Below are positions 1 through 5,103 of a stretch of DNA of 5,103 bases, piece by piece. The stretch is from Clostridia bacterium. Its GTDB lineage: Bacteria; Bacillota; Clostridia; RGIG6154. The first letter of the stretch is position 1, and each line of letters starts with the position of its first letter. Location: contig JAFWXG010000040.1 of assembly GCA_017523005.1 (NCBI GenBank), positions 1 to 5,103 on the forward strand, given 5' to 3'. A program made the translations under genes and the position numbers. Under the pieces are notes generated by a model, which had not been told where the DNA came from, made no database searches, and saw only the letters and a program-made list of their open reading frames with translations.

Positions 1-1
1 A

Positions 2-961
2 GGACTTGCTTGGCAAAATATTGGTGCGGTTGTCGCGTTAGAACCAAATACAGGCGAAGTGCTTTGTATGTACAGCTATCCAAATTTCAATCCGTCAGAT
101 GAGATTTTGAGCGAGCAGTGGGAAAGCCTTACAGCAAATAAGGACGCACCATTCCTGCAGCGTGCGACAAGCGGACTATATACACCGGGCTCGGTTATGA
201 AAACAATATGGACATCAGCCGCAATAGAAAACAACATTGATTTTGGTGTGTTTGATGACGAGGGCGAGATAGAAATAGACGGCAAAACCTTTAAAAATGC
301 AAAAGGCAAAGCGTATGGTGAAATCGACTTAAAGAAAGGCTTTGCGGTGTCAAGTAATGTAGCATTCATAAGACTTTCGGATATGCTTGGTACAAAGGTT
401 ATGACAGACTATGCAGAGAAGTTTATGTTTGATACAAAAGTTGCGTTTGAATTAAGTACAGAAACACCAAAATTCGGACATGATGAAAAAATGAGCCGAA
501 CAGAAAGAGCGTCAGTATCAATAGGCCAGGGCAGAATTTTAACAACCCCGCTACACATGGCGATGGTGTGCGGTGCAATAGCAAACGACGGAGTTATGAT
601 GCAACCATACTTAGTTGAAAAATCTGTTGGCAGTAACGGGCTTGTAACTTTTTCGGGAAAGAGTACTATATTAAAAAGAGTTATAAAAACTTCCACGGCA
701 TCAGAACTTAAAGACTATATGATAGAGGTCGTAAAAAGCGGAACAGGAACGAATGCTAAAATAAACGGTGTTACTGTTGCGGGCAAAAGCGGAACAGCAG
801 AAACAGGCGAAAACACAAAAGACCATTCGTGGTTTATAGCATTTGCACCTGCCGAAAATCCAACTATCGCAGTAGCGGTTGTGCTTGAACACGGCGGTAG
901 CGGAGGCGGTTCTGCGGCTGCACCTATTGCCCGAGAAATTATAAAAACATGGCTTGATTAA
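2..961 (+). CDS. Penicillin-binding protein, transpeptidase domain (PbpA/FtsI-like, 5' end cut by window edge)
   Basis: This is a serine DD-transpeptidase that would cross-link peptidoglycan stem peptides on the outer face of the membrane. The reading frame is open from base 2; a GTG at 59 lies inside the domain and is not the real start. In the 319 visible residues the three catalytic motifs are in order and correctly spaced: SVMK with the nucleophile Ser64 (codon 191-193), SSN at 117-119 (350-358), and KSGT at 262-265 (from 785). The opening GAVVALEPNTGEVL, and the LQRATSGLYTPGS approach to the nucleophile, are typical of the monofunctional class B PBPs of Clostridia called PbpA, often found beside an FtsW/RodA gene. 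The missing N-terminus, perhaps 150 residues by comparison with the family, should hold the membrane anchor and dimerisation region. Family is certain; the subfamily (PbpA versus FtsI/SpoVD) is an inference. Confidence 0.95.
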   Translation, partial: GLAWQNIGAVVALEPNTGEVLCMYSYPNFNPSDEILSEQWESLTANKDAPFLQRATSGLYTPGSVMKTIWTSAAIENNIDFGVFDDEGEIEIDGKTFKNAKGKAYGEIDLKKGFAVSSNVAFIRLSDMLGTKVMTDYAEKFMFDTKVAFELSTETPKFGHDEKMSRTERASVSIGQGRILTTPLHMAMVCGAIANDGVMMQPYLVEKSVGSNGLVTFSGKSTILKRVIKTSTASELKDYMIEVVKSGTGTNAKINGVTVAGKSGTAETGENTKDHSWFIAFAPAENPTIAVAVVLEHGGSGGGSAAAPIAREIIKTWLD

Positions 962-966
962 GGAGG
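961..966 (+). promoter_or_regulatory. Strong ribosome binding site overlapping the PBP stop codon
   Basis: AGGAGG begins on the last base of the PBP stop codon TAA (959-961) and lies 6 nt before the ATG at 973. It fixes the start of the downstream gene. Ribosomes finishing the PBP would cover this site, so translational coupling is plausible. Confidence 0.85.
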
Positions 967-972
967 ATATTT

Positions 973-1764
973 ATGAGTTATAAAACTAAAGCGGATACAG
1001 CACTTAAAAATGAGATGTATTCAATAATTTCAGATGTTTTAAATTCTTTTACTTATGAAGAAGTTGAACTTTTGGGCGGAGAGTTACCAAAAGATGAACT
1101 GAAACCGTTTCGGTATTTTGTGAGAGAAAACGGCAGACTTACAGCTGTTTTAGACGGAGAAAAAAACAATCTTGCGGATGTTGAACTTATGGCGGTTGCA
1201 GTAAATATGATGCTCGCATTAGAAATTGACGGATTTGAACTAAAGGTCGGGCATGGAAAAGCAAGCAGTTTAGATGAAGAAAGTGACGCTTTGGATATGA
1301 TAGATTGCGTTTGCGATATGCTTGACGGATATGGACTTTCGGATTATGTAAAAGCTGACGCGACTGGGAATTCAAAATATGAAGATTTGCAATTCTTTTG
1401 CATCTCAAAGGATAAAATATTGCTTGACGGCGGAAGAAAAGACGATAAAGTTGAGCTTAATATTGATATGGACTTGCTTACAGAATTCAAAAAGGGAAAT
1501 GTTGAACTTAAAGACCCGGTTCCTGTTGTATTGGTTGCGTCGGATTTCCCAGAGCTTTCATATCAGGTAGCATTCGGGCTTCGCAGACAGGGTTTAAAAA
1601 CAGAAGGCTATGTATCAGGCGGAAGCATGACCGAAGCAGAAGAATATTGCTTATTGAAAGGAATATCAACGCTTATCTGGGCAACAGAACAGACAGTTGT
1701 CATGAAGAATGTTCAAACAGGCGAAACTGCCGAAACCACACTCGAAAAGCTTTTAAACAAATAA
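973..1764 (+). CDS. Short histidyl-tRNA synthetase-like / HisZ-like protein lacking motif 2
   Basis: 263 residues. The C-terminal part, about 184-263, matches the HisRS anticodon-binding fold: a VVLVASD strand, a helix ending LRRQGLKTE, then the YVSGGSMTEAEEYCLLKG segment, and an ending of MKNVQTGE plus a helix, the layout expected for this domain. The N-terminal part resembles a reduced class II synthetase core: a helix then YEEVEL (29-33 area), ENGRLTAVLD (52-61, like the RxGRLLALRPD stretch), ADVELMAVAVNMMLAL (68-83) and GGRKDD (153-158, in place of GGRYD). The usual motif 2 block with FRxE is missing between 61 and 68, the RGLDYYTG signature is absent, and motif 3 is degenerate (ELNIDMDLLTE). 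Aminoacylation is therefore unlikely. HisZ, the regulatory subunit of short-form HisG, is the nearest known role, but there are no his genes here and the protein is shorter than the usual 300-400 residues. Co-transcription with the PBP gene is likely. Homology to HisRS/HisZ is fairly secure; function is unknown. Confidence 0.8.
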   Translation: MSYKTKADTALKNEMYSIISDVLNSFTYEEVELLGGELPKDELKPFRYFVRENGRLTAVLDGEKNNLADVELMAVAVNMMLALEIDGFELKVGHGKASSLDEESDALDMIDCVCDMLDGYGLSDYVKADATGNSKYEDLQFFCISKDKILLDGGRKDDKVELNIDMDLLTEFKKGNVELKDPVPVVLVASDFPELSYQVAFGLRRQGLKTEGYVSGGSMTEAEEYCLLKGISTLIWATEQTVVMKNVQTGETAETTLEKLLNK

Positions 1765-1791
1765 AAAAGAGACTTAAACAGTCTCTTTTTT
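1763..1791. terminator. Bidirectional intrinsic terminator between convergent genes
   Basis: This is a perfect 12-bp stem (1763-1774 with 1780-1791) with a 5-nt loop TAAAC. The core is GAGACT/AGTCTC, flanked by six A on the left and six T on the right, so either strand gives a hairpin ending in a U run. The stop codon of the HisRS-like gene (1762-1764) runs into the left arm, and the stop of the minus-strand EamA frame (1774-1776) lies at the stem-loop junction. Only nine bases separate the two stop codons. Confidence 0.9.
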
Positions 1792-2657
1792 ATTTATCTT
1801 AAGTTGGGATATTACAACACCTGCAAACATCAGAACGCAACCTATATATCCCTTAAAAGGCATTGTTTCGTTTAAGAAAAGCATACCGCCTATTGCACTG
1901 AAAATGGACTCGGTAGATAAAATGATTGGTGCGACAGTAGGATTTGCGTCCTTTGCCCTATAATTTGAGAGGTGTATGCAACACCTGATGACATAACACC
2001 GCAGTAAACTATTGAACCCCATGCATTTTGTATGTAGGTAAATGAAATATCTTCAAATATAAGTGCGAAAATCGTTGCAAGCACTCCGCAGGTAAAAAAC
2101 TGAACCATACTGTATTTAATAGGGCTTACCCTTCCTACAAACTTATCTATCGAAAGAATGTGAAATGCCCAGAAAAATGCACCGATAAGAATGAATATAT
2201 CGCCTTTTTCGATGGAAGTAAACCCATTTGGCATACTGAGCAGATAAAGTCCAATAACAGAAATTATCGCACCTGACCATATTAAAATATTTGATTTCTT
2301 TTTAAATAAAATAAATGCCAGAATAGGAACTATAATTGAATAAAGACTTGTTATAAATCCTGCTTTTCCCGCACTTTGGTTAAGGTCGATGCCGATTTGC
2401 TGTAGAATAGATGCAATAAACAGGATAGTACCTGTAATCGCGCCGTATTTTAAAATTGGGACAATTTTTTCTAATGTTAACTTTTCTCTTTCAAAAATCA
2501 ATATTATGGGTATCATTGTGAGTGTTGCTAAGAACGAACGCGATGCTAAAAAGGTGTTAGAGCCTAAATTTCCCAGATTACATTGTGCAACAAATGCAAA
2601 ACCCCATATAATTGCCGCTAAGAATAAAAAGAAATTTGATTTAAATGTTTTGGACAT
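1774..2657 (-). pseudogene. EamA-family drug/metabolite transporter, split by a one-base frameshift
   Basis: This is an inner-membrane permease of the drug/metabolite transporter superfamily (EamA repeats, normally ten membrane helices); the substrate cannot be read from sequence. The ATG at 2657 opens with the family's typical start, a short basic stretch then FFLFLAAIIWGFAFVAQ. The first frame encodes residues 1-235, covering repeat one and much of repeat two, up to AYTSQIIGQ. The continuation KDANPTVAPIILSTESIFSA and the final helices lie in another frame (1953-1774, 59 residues). Joined, they give about 294 residues, normal for the family. The junction is in a short A run (GGGCAAAGG on the coding strand, plus-strand T run 1952-1954); one additional A restores the frame as GGG CAA AAG GAC. 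Both halves look well conserved, so this is either a recent mutation or a base-calling/assembly error in a homopolymer. The gene starts 5 nt after tadA and probably shares its transcript. Confidence 0.88.
1890..2657 (-). CDS. Uninterrupted N-terminal frame of the EamA transporter (255 codons as sequenced)
   Basis: This is what would be translated if the frameshift is real: 235 genuine EamA residues followed by 20 out-of-frame residues (beginning RTQILLSHQ) before a stop. The product would lack the last two or so membrane helices, including the conserved STESIFSAIGG and LNETM segment of the second repeat, and would probably not work as a transporter. Confidence 0.7.
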   Translation of the reverse strand: MSKTFKSNFFLFLAAIIWGFAFVAQCNLGNLGSNTFLASRSFLATLTMIPIILIFEREKLTLEKIVPILKYGAITGTILFIASILQQIGIDLNQSAGKAGFITSLYSIIVPILAFILFKKKSNILIWSGAIISVIGLYLLSMPNGFTSIEKGDIFILIGAFFWAFHILSIDKFVGRVSPIKYSMVQFFTCGVLATIFALIFEDISFTYIQNAWGSIVYCGVMSSGVAYTSQIIGQRTQILLSHQSFYLPSPFSVQ

Positions 2658-2662
2658 CTTTG

Positions 2663-3121
2663 TTACTTTTGCCCCCTTTTTCTAACGGCTTTAAAAAATT
2701 CGTTCATTAAAGACGCACATTCTTCCTGCATAACACCGCCTGAAATTTCGGGAGTGTGATTTAAAAGTGACATTTGCGGAAGTGAAATTTTAGTTCCGCA
2801 CGCACCGCTTTGAGGATTTTCAGCACCGTACACAATTCTGTCAATCCTTGAATTTATGATGGCTCCCGCACACATAGGACACGGCTCGAGCGTTACATAG
2901 AGTGTACACCCCGAAAGTCGCCAGTTATTTTCCTTTTTGCAGGCTTTTTGGATTGCGAGCATTTCTGCATGAGCGTGCGCAGACATCAAAATTTCGCGTT
3001 TGTTGTAAGCTCTCGCAATTATTTTGTTGTCCTTGACAATTACAGCACCTATTGGAACTTCGCCAAGCTGGTATGCTTTTTTTGCTTGTTTCAAAGCCTC
3101 TTTCATGAACTTTTTATCCAT
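2663..3121 (-). CDS. tadA: tRNA-specific adenosine deaminase TadA
   Basis: TadA converts adenosine to inosine at the wobble position (A34) of tRNA-Arg(ACG), allowing CGU, CGC and CGA to be read; it acts in the cytoplasm as a homodimer. The 152-residue protein is normal length and is a single cytidine-deaminase-fold domain. The zinc and catalytic residues are visible: HAE with His51 as ligand and Glu53 as proton shuttle, and PCPMC at 80-84 supplying Cys81 and Cys84. The N-terminal helix (MKEALKQAKKAYQLGEVPIGAVIV) and the later RIVYGAENPQSGACGT stretch are characteristic of TadA rather than guanine or cytosine deaminases. The ATG at 3121 is preceded by AAGAGG 7 nt upstream. Downstream, the EamA gene follows after 5 nt. 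The neighbourhood is not the dnaX/SRP RNA context seen for tadA in some Firmicutes. Confidence 0.96.
   Translation of the reverse strand: MDKKFMKEALKQAKKAYQLGEVPIGAVIVKDNKIIARAYNKREILMSAHAHAEMLAIQKACKKENNWRLSGCTLYVTLEPCPMCAGAIINSRIDRIVYGAENPQSGACGTKISLPQMSLLNHTPEISGGVMQEECASLMNEFFKAVRKRGQK
2672..2677 (-). promoter_or_regulatory. Weak ribosome binding site for the EamA gene, inside tadA
   Basis: On the coding strand AGGGGG lies in the last codons of tadA (Arg-Gly of the RKRGQK ending), 14 nt before the ATG at 2657. That spacing is long and no better site is visible, so initiation probably depends on ribosomes ending at the tadA stop (2663-2665). Confidence 0.4.
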
Positions 3122-3128
3122 TTTAAAA

Positions 3129-3134
3129 CCTCTT
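3129..3134 (-). promoter_or_regulatory. tadA ribosome binding site abutting the upstream terminator
   Basis: On the coding strand AAGAGG lies 7 nt before the tadA ATG and supports that start. The U run of the pckG terminator ends at 3137, leaving only two bases (3135-3136) between hairpin and ribosome binding site. Confidence 0.75.
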
Positions 3135-3136
3135 AC

Positions 3137-3168
3137 AAAAAGGGCATTTCTGTTGAAATGCCCTTTTT
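3137..3168 (-). terminator. Strong intrinsic terminator after pckG, in front of tadA
   Basis: This is a perfect 14-bp stem (3137-3150 with 3155-3168) with a 4-nt loop (TGTT on the plus strand). The core is GGGCATTTC/GAAATGCCC, with five A on one side and five T on the other. Read on the minus strand it begins 7 nt after the pckG stop codon (3176-3178) and ends in a U run, so it should terminate pckG transcripts. It is symmetrical and could also work on the plus strand, though no plus-strand gene leads into it. It fills most of the 54-nt gap between pckG and tadA. Confidence 0.9.
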
Positions 3169-3175
3169 AGAATTA

Positions 3176-4945
3176 TTATTTTAAGTTTGCTTCTAATTTG
3201 TTTAATTCGTCTTTAATTGCCTGTGGTAATCTGTCGCCGAACTGAGCAAAATATTCTTTCTGGTCTTTAACATCTTCGAGCCATACTTCTTTATCAACAC
3301 TTAATAATTCTTTCAAAACATCTTCGCTGATATCAAGGTCTGTTGTGTCGATATCAGTAGGCAAGTAACCGATTGGGCTGTCAACAGCATCAGCTTTGCC
3401 TTCACATCTGTCGAGTATCCAGAGAAGAACACGCATATTATCGCCAAATCCAGGCCACATGAAGTTGCCATCTTCGTCCTGTCTGAACCAGTTAACATGG
3501 AAGATTTTCGGAGCTTTGTCAGCGTCCATCTTTTCGCCCATTTCGAGCCAGTGTGCGAAGTAGTCAGTCATATTATAGCCAACGAATGGTTTCATAGCCA
3601 TTGGGTCACGACGAACAACACCTACTGCACCAGCAGCGGCTGCAGTTGTTTCAGAAGCCATGGTTGCACCGATAAATACACCATGCTGCCAATCTCTTGC
3701 CTGATATACGAGTGGAGCAGTTTTAGCTCTTCTTCCGCCGAATACGATAGCAGAAATAGGAACACCTGCAGGATTTTCAAATTCAGAAGAAATGCAAGGA
3801 CAGTTAACTGCAGGAGCTGTAAATCTTGAATTTGGATGAGCAAGTTTGTTTCCATTTGCAGTATATTCTTTGCCGTTTACTTTAGCACCCTTCCATTCGA
3901 TTGCGTTTTCAGGAGGATTTTTGTCAAGGCCTTCCCACCATACTGTATTGTTGTCAGTATTTATTGCAACATTTGTAAAGATTGTATTTTTCTTTGTTGC
4001 AGCAAGTGCATTAAAGTTTGTTTTTTCGCTTGTACCGGGTGCAACACCGAAGAAGCCCGCTTCAGGATTGATTGCGTATAATCTTCCGTCAGGACCAATT
4101 CTGAGCCATGCAATATCATCGCCTACAGTCCATACTTTATAACCTTTTTTCTTCAAGTATTCTGGTGGAATTAACATAGCAAGGTTTGTTTTACCGCAAG
4201 CAGACGGGAATGCAGCTGCGATATATTTAATTTCGCCTTTTGGATTTTCAAGACCTAAAATTAACATATGTTCAGCCATCCAGCCCTCTTGCATACCAAG
4301 ATAAGAAGCAATACGCAAAGCAAAACATTTTTTGCCGAGCAATACATTTCCGCCGTAAGCAGAGTTGATTGACCAGATTGTTTTATCCTGAGGGAACTGA
4401 ACGATATATCTGTCATCAGGGTTAACATCTTTTTTAGCGTGCAGACATTTAACAAAATCAGCATCATCGCCTAATTCGTCAATAACTGCTTTACCGATTC
4501 TTGTCATAATAGCCATATTCAATACAACATAGATACTGTCTGTAAGTTCGATACCGATTTTAGAAAAAGGAGAACCAACAGGACCCATAGAATAGGGGAT
4601 AACATACATTGTTCTGCCTTTCATAGACCCCTGATACAAAGCGGAAAGCTTTGCATACATTTCTTTTGGTTCCATCCAGTTATTTATAGGACCTGCTTCT
4701 TCTTTGGTTGGTGTGCAGATAAATGTTCTGTCTTCTACACGGGCAACATCGTTTTCAGCAGTTCTGTGATAATAACAACCTGGTAATTCTTCCTGATTTA
4801 ATTTAATCATTTCGCCTGTAGCTACTGCTTCAGCGCGAAGTGCTTCCAACTGCACTTCAGAGCCGTCAATCCATACAATTTTGTCGGGGGTAGTCATGTC
4901 AGCCATTTCTTTAAGCCATGACAATACTGCTTTGTTACTTGTCAT
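3176..4945 (-). CDS. pckG: Phosphoenolpyruvate carboxykinase (GTP)
   Basis: This enzyme interconverts oxaloacetate + GTP and phosphoenolpyruvate + GDP + CO2 (EC 4.1.1.32) in the cytoplasm, serving gluconeogenesis or, in anaerobes, often CO2-fixing oxaloacetate formation. At 589 residues it is full length for the GTP family (about 600). Diagnostic sites are all present: the kinase-1 P-loop FPSACGKTN at 246-254 with the reactive Cys250; the manganese ligands Lys206, His226 and Asp277 (by position relative to the vertebrate enzyme); the kinase-2 VGDDIAWL at 274-281; NSR at 372-374 for substrate; the mobile lid ATMASETTAAA near 427-437; and the guanine-binding aromatic residues Phe487, Phe495 and Phe500 in the WFR...FMWPGF stretch. 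The ATP-type enzyme (PckA) is an unrelated-looking family, so the symbol pckG fits. AGGAGG 9 nt before the ATG supports the start. It appears to be transcribed alone, ending at the hairpin just downstream. Confidence 0.97.
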   Translation of the reverse strand: MTSNKAVLSWLKEMADMTTPDKIVWIDGSEVQLEALRAEAVATGEMIKLNQEELPGCYYHRTAENDVARVEDRTFICTPTKEEAGPINNWMEPKEMYAKLSALYQGSMKGRTMYVIPYSMGPVGSPFSKIGIELTDSIYVVLNMAIMTRIGKAVIDELGDDADFVKCLHAKKDVNPDDRYIVQFPQDKTIWSINSAYGGNVLLGKKCFALRIASYLGMQEGWMAEHMLILGLENPKGEIKYIAAAFPSACGKTNLAMLIPPEYLKKKGYKVWTVGDDIAWLRIGPDGRLYAINPEAGFFGVAPGTSEKTNFNALAATKKNTIFTNVAINTDNNTVWWEGLDKNPPENAIEWKGAKVNGKEYTANGNKLAHPNSRFTAPAVNCPCISSEFENPAGVPISAIVFGGRRAKTAPLVYQARDWQHGVFIGATMASETTAAAAGAVGVVRRDPMAMKPFVGYNMTDYFAHWLEMGEKMDADKAPKIFHVNWFRQDEDGNFMWPGFGDNMRVLLWILDRCEGKADAVDSPIGYLPTDIDTTDLDISEDVLKELLSVDKEVWLEDVKDQKEYFAQFGDRLPQAIKDELNKLEANLK

Positions 4946-4954
4946 AATGTAAAT

Positions 4955-4960
4955 CCTCCT
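4955..4960 (-). promoter_or_regulatory. Strong pckG ribosome binding site
   Basis: Coding-strand AGGAGG, within AAAGGAGG, lies 9 nt before the ATG at 4945. It settles the start codon and predicts efficient translation, as expected for a central metabolic enzyme. Confidence 0.85.
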
Positions 4961-4967
4961 TTAGTTT

Positions 4968-5019
4968 TATATATCGGAATAATACCGAAAATTCCAATTT
5001 ACGCCTTATTCATATTATA
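4968..5019 (-). promoter_or_regulatory. Candidate pckG promoter region with small inverted repeats
   Basis: Two weak candidates can be read on the minus strand. One is TTGGAA (4992-4997), 18 nt, then TATATA (4968-4973); it would start transcription only just before the ribosome binding site. The other is a perfect -10 box TATAAT (5014-5019) without a good -35, giving a leader of roughly 60 nt. Between the first pair lie TCGG-N7-CCGA and an overlapping GGAAT-N10-ATTCC, which could form an operator. I recognise no known regulator site or riboswitch. Confidence 0.4.
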
Positions 5020-5034
5020 TTCTTTATAATCTTC

Positions 5035-5103
5035 TTATTTCCTTTTTTTCTTTTGCAAAAAATCAGAAATTTCTATAAATTTTTCTATATCAAGGGTTTC
5101 TCC
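5035..5103 (-). CDS. C-terminal end of an unrecognised protein (cut by window edge)
   Basis: The minus-strand frame entering at base 5103 reads 22 codons, GETLDIEKFIEISDFLQ followed by KKKRK, then TAA (5035-5037). The amphipathic acidic/hydrophobic pattern and the basic tail look like a real C-terminus, and the AT-only, non-coding character begins right after the stop. The gene would lie upstream of pckG on the same strand, 89 nt from its ATG. There is no obvious hairpin terminator after it, so some transcription could run on into pckG. Too little is visible to name a family. Confidence 0.5.
   Translation of the reverse strand, partial: GETLDIEKFIEISDFLQKKKRK

Noticed and set aside
59..61. 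GTG as the start of the penicillin-binding protein
   Set aside because: The same frame is open to base 2 and encodes the conserved GAVVALEPNTGEVL stretch upstream of it, so the gene is simply cut by the window edge.
973..1764. Annotating this gene as a functional histidyl-tRNA synthetase or hisZ
   Set aside because: Motif 2 and the histidine-binding RGLDYYTG signature are not present, the length is too short, and no histidine biosynthesis genes are nearby.
1945..1960. Programmed ribosomal frameshifting in the EamA gene
   Set aside because: The zero-frame codons GGG CAA AGG do not form a standard X XXY YYZ slippery heptamer, there is no clear stimulatory stem just downstream, and this family is not known to use frameshifting. 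A one-base indel in a homopolymer is simpler.
2389..2685. Plus-strand open frame of 98 codons opposite the EamA gene
   Set aside because: It lies antisense to clear coding sequence, has no ribosome binding site, and its composition is the complement of hydrophobic codons.
3122..3175. Signal recognition particle RNA or another small RNA beside tadA
   Set aside because: In some Firmicutes the SRP RNA gene is near tadA, but the gap here is only 54 nt and is filled by the hairpin terminator and ribosome binding site.
3497..4142. Several overlapping plus-strand open frames opposite pckG
   Set aside because: They are shadows of a highly conserved gene, rich in Cys, Phe and Ser as expected for reverse-complement translation, with no family resemblance.
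4946..5034. Riboswitch or T-box leader upstream of pckG
   Set aside because: The 89-nt gap is too short and too AT-rich, with no T-box consensus, no multi-stem architecture and no terminator before the ribosome binding site.
1..5103. Mobile element, CRISPR array, toxin-antitoxin or defence system
   Set aside because: No transposase, integrase, direct-repeat array, target-site duplication or small paired genes were seen; all coding space is taken by housekeeping or ordinary accessory families.

Overview
The window looks like chromosomal DNA from a low-GC Gram-positive anaerobe, most likely an uncultured member of Clostridia. The reasons are AT-rich codon use (many AGA, ATA and AAA codons), strong AGGAGG ribosome binding sites, A/T-flanked hairpin terminators, and a PbpA-type penicillin-binding protein beside a GTP-type PEP carboxykinase. 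The phylum-level call is an inference; nothing here fixes genus or species.

Layout. Two plus-strand genes fill the left third: the 3' part of a penicillin-binding transpeptidase gene (cut by the left edge), and 11 nt later a 263-residue protein that resembles a heavily shortened histidyl-tRNA synthetase/HisZ. They converge on minus-strand genes at a compact hairpin (1763-1791) that probably terminates both directions. Read right to left, the minus strand holds the last 22 codons of an unrecognised gene (5035-5103), an AT-rich leader with possible promoter elements, pckG (GTP-dependent PEP carboxykinase), a strong hairpin terminator, tadA (tRNA adenosine deaminase), and 5 nt later an EamA-family membrane transporter broken by a single-base frameshift near 1953.

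How the genes relate. The PBP and HisRS-like genes are close enough to be co-transcribed and may be translationally coupled. tadA and the EamA gene look like a second transcription unit. The pckG terminator ends only two bases before the tadA ribosome binding site, so the downstream pair must depend on read-through or on a promoter inside the end of pckG. The genes do not form one pathway: cell-wall synthesis, gluconeogenic/anaplerotic metabolism, tRNA modification and transport are all present. There is no sign of a mobile element, CRISPR array, rRNA or tRNA gene, or defence system.

The two most notable items are the HisRS-like protein, which appears to lack the whole catalytic motif 2 segment while keeping a recognisable C-terminal anticodon-binding-like domain, and the frameshifted transporter. 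I found no strong evidence for an entirely new system.
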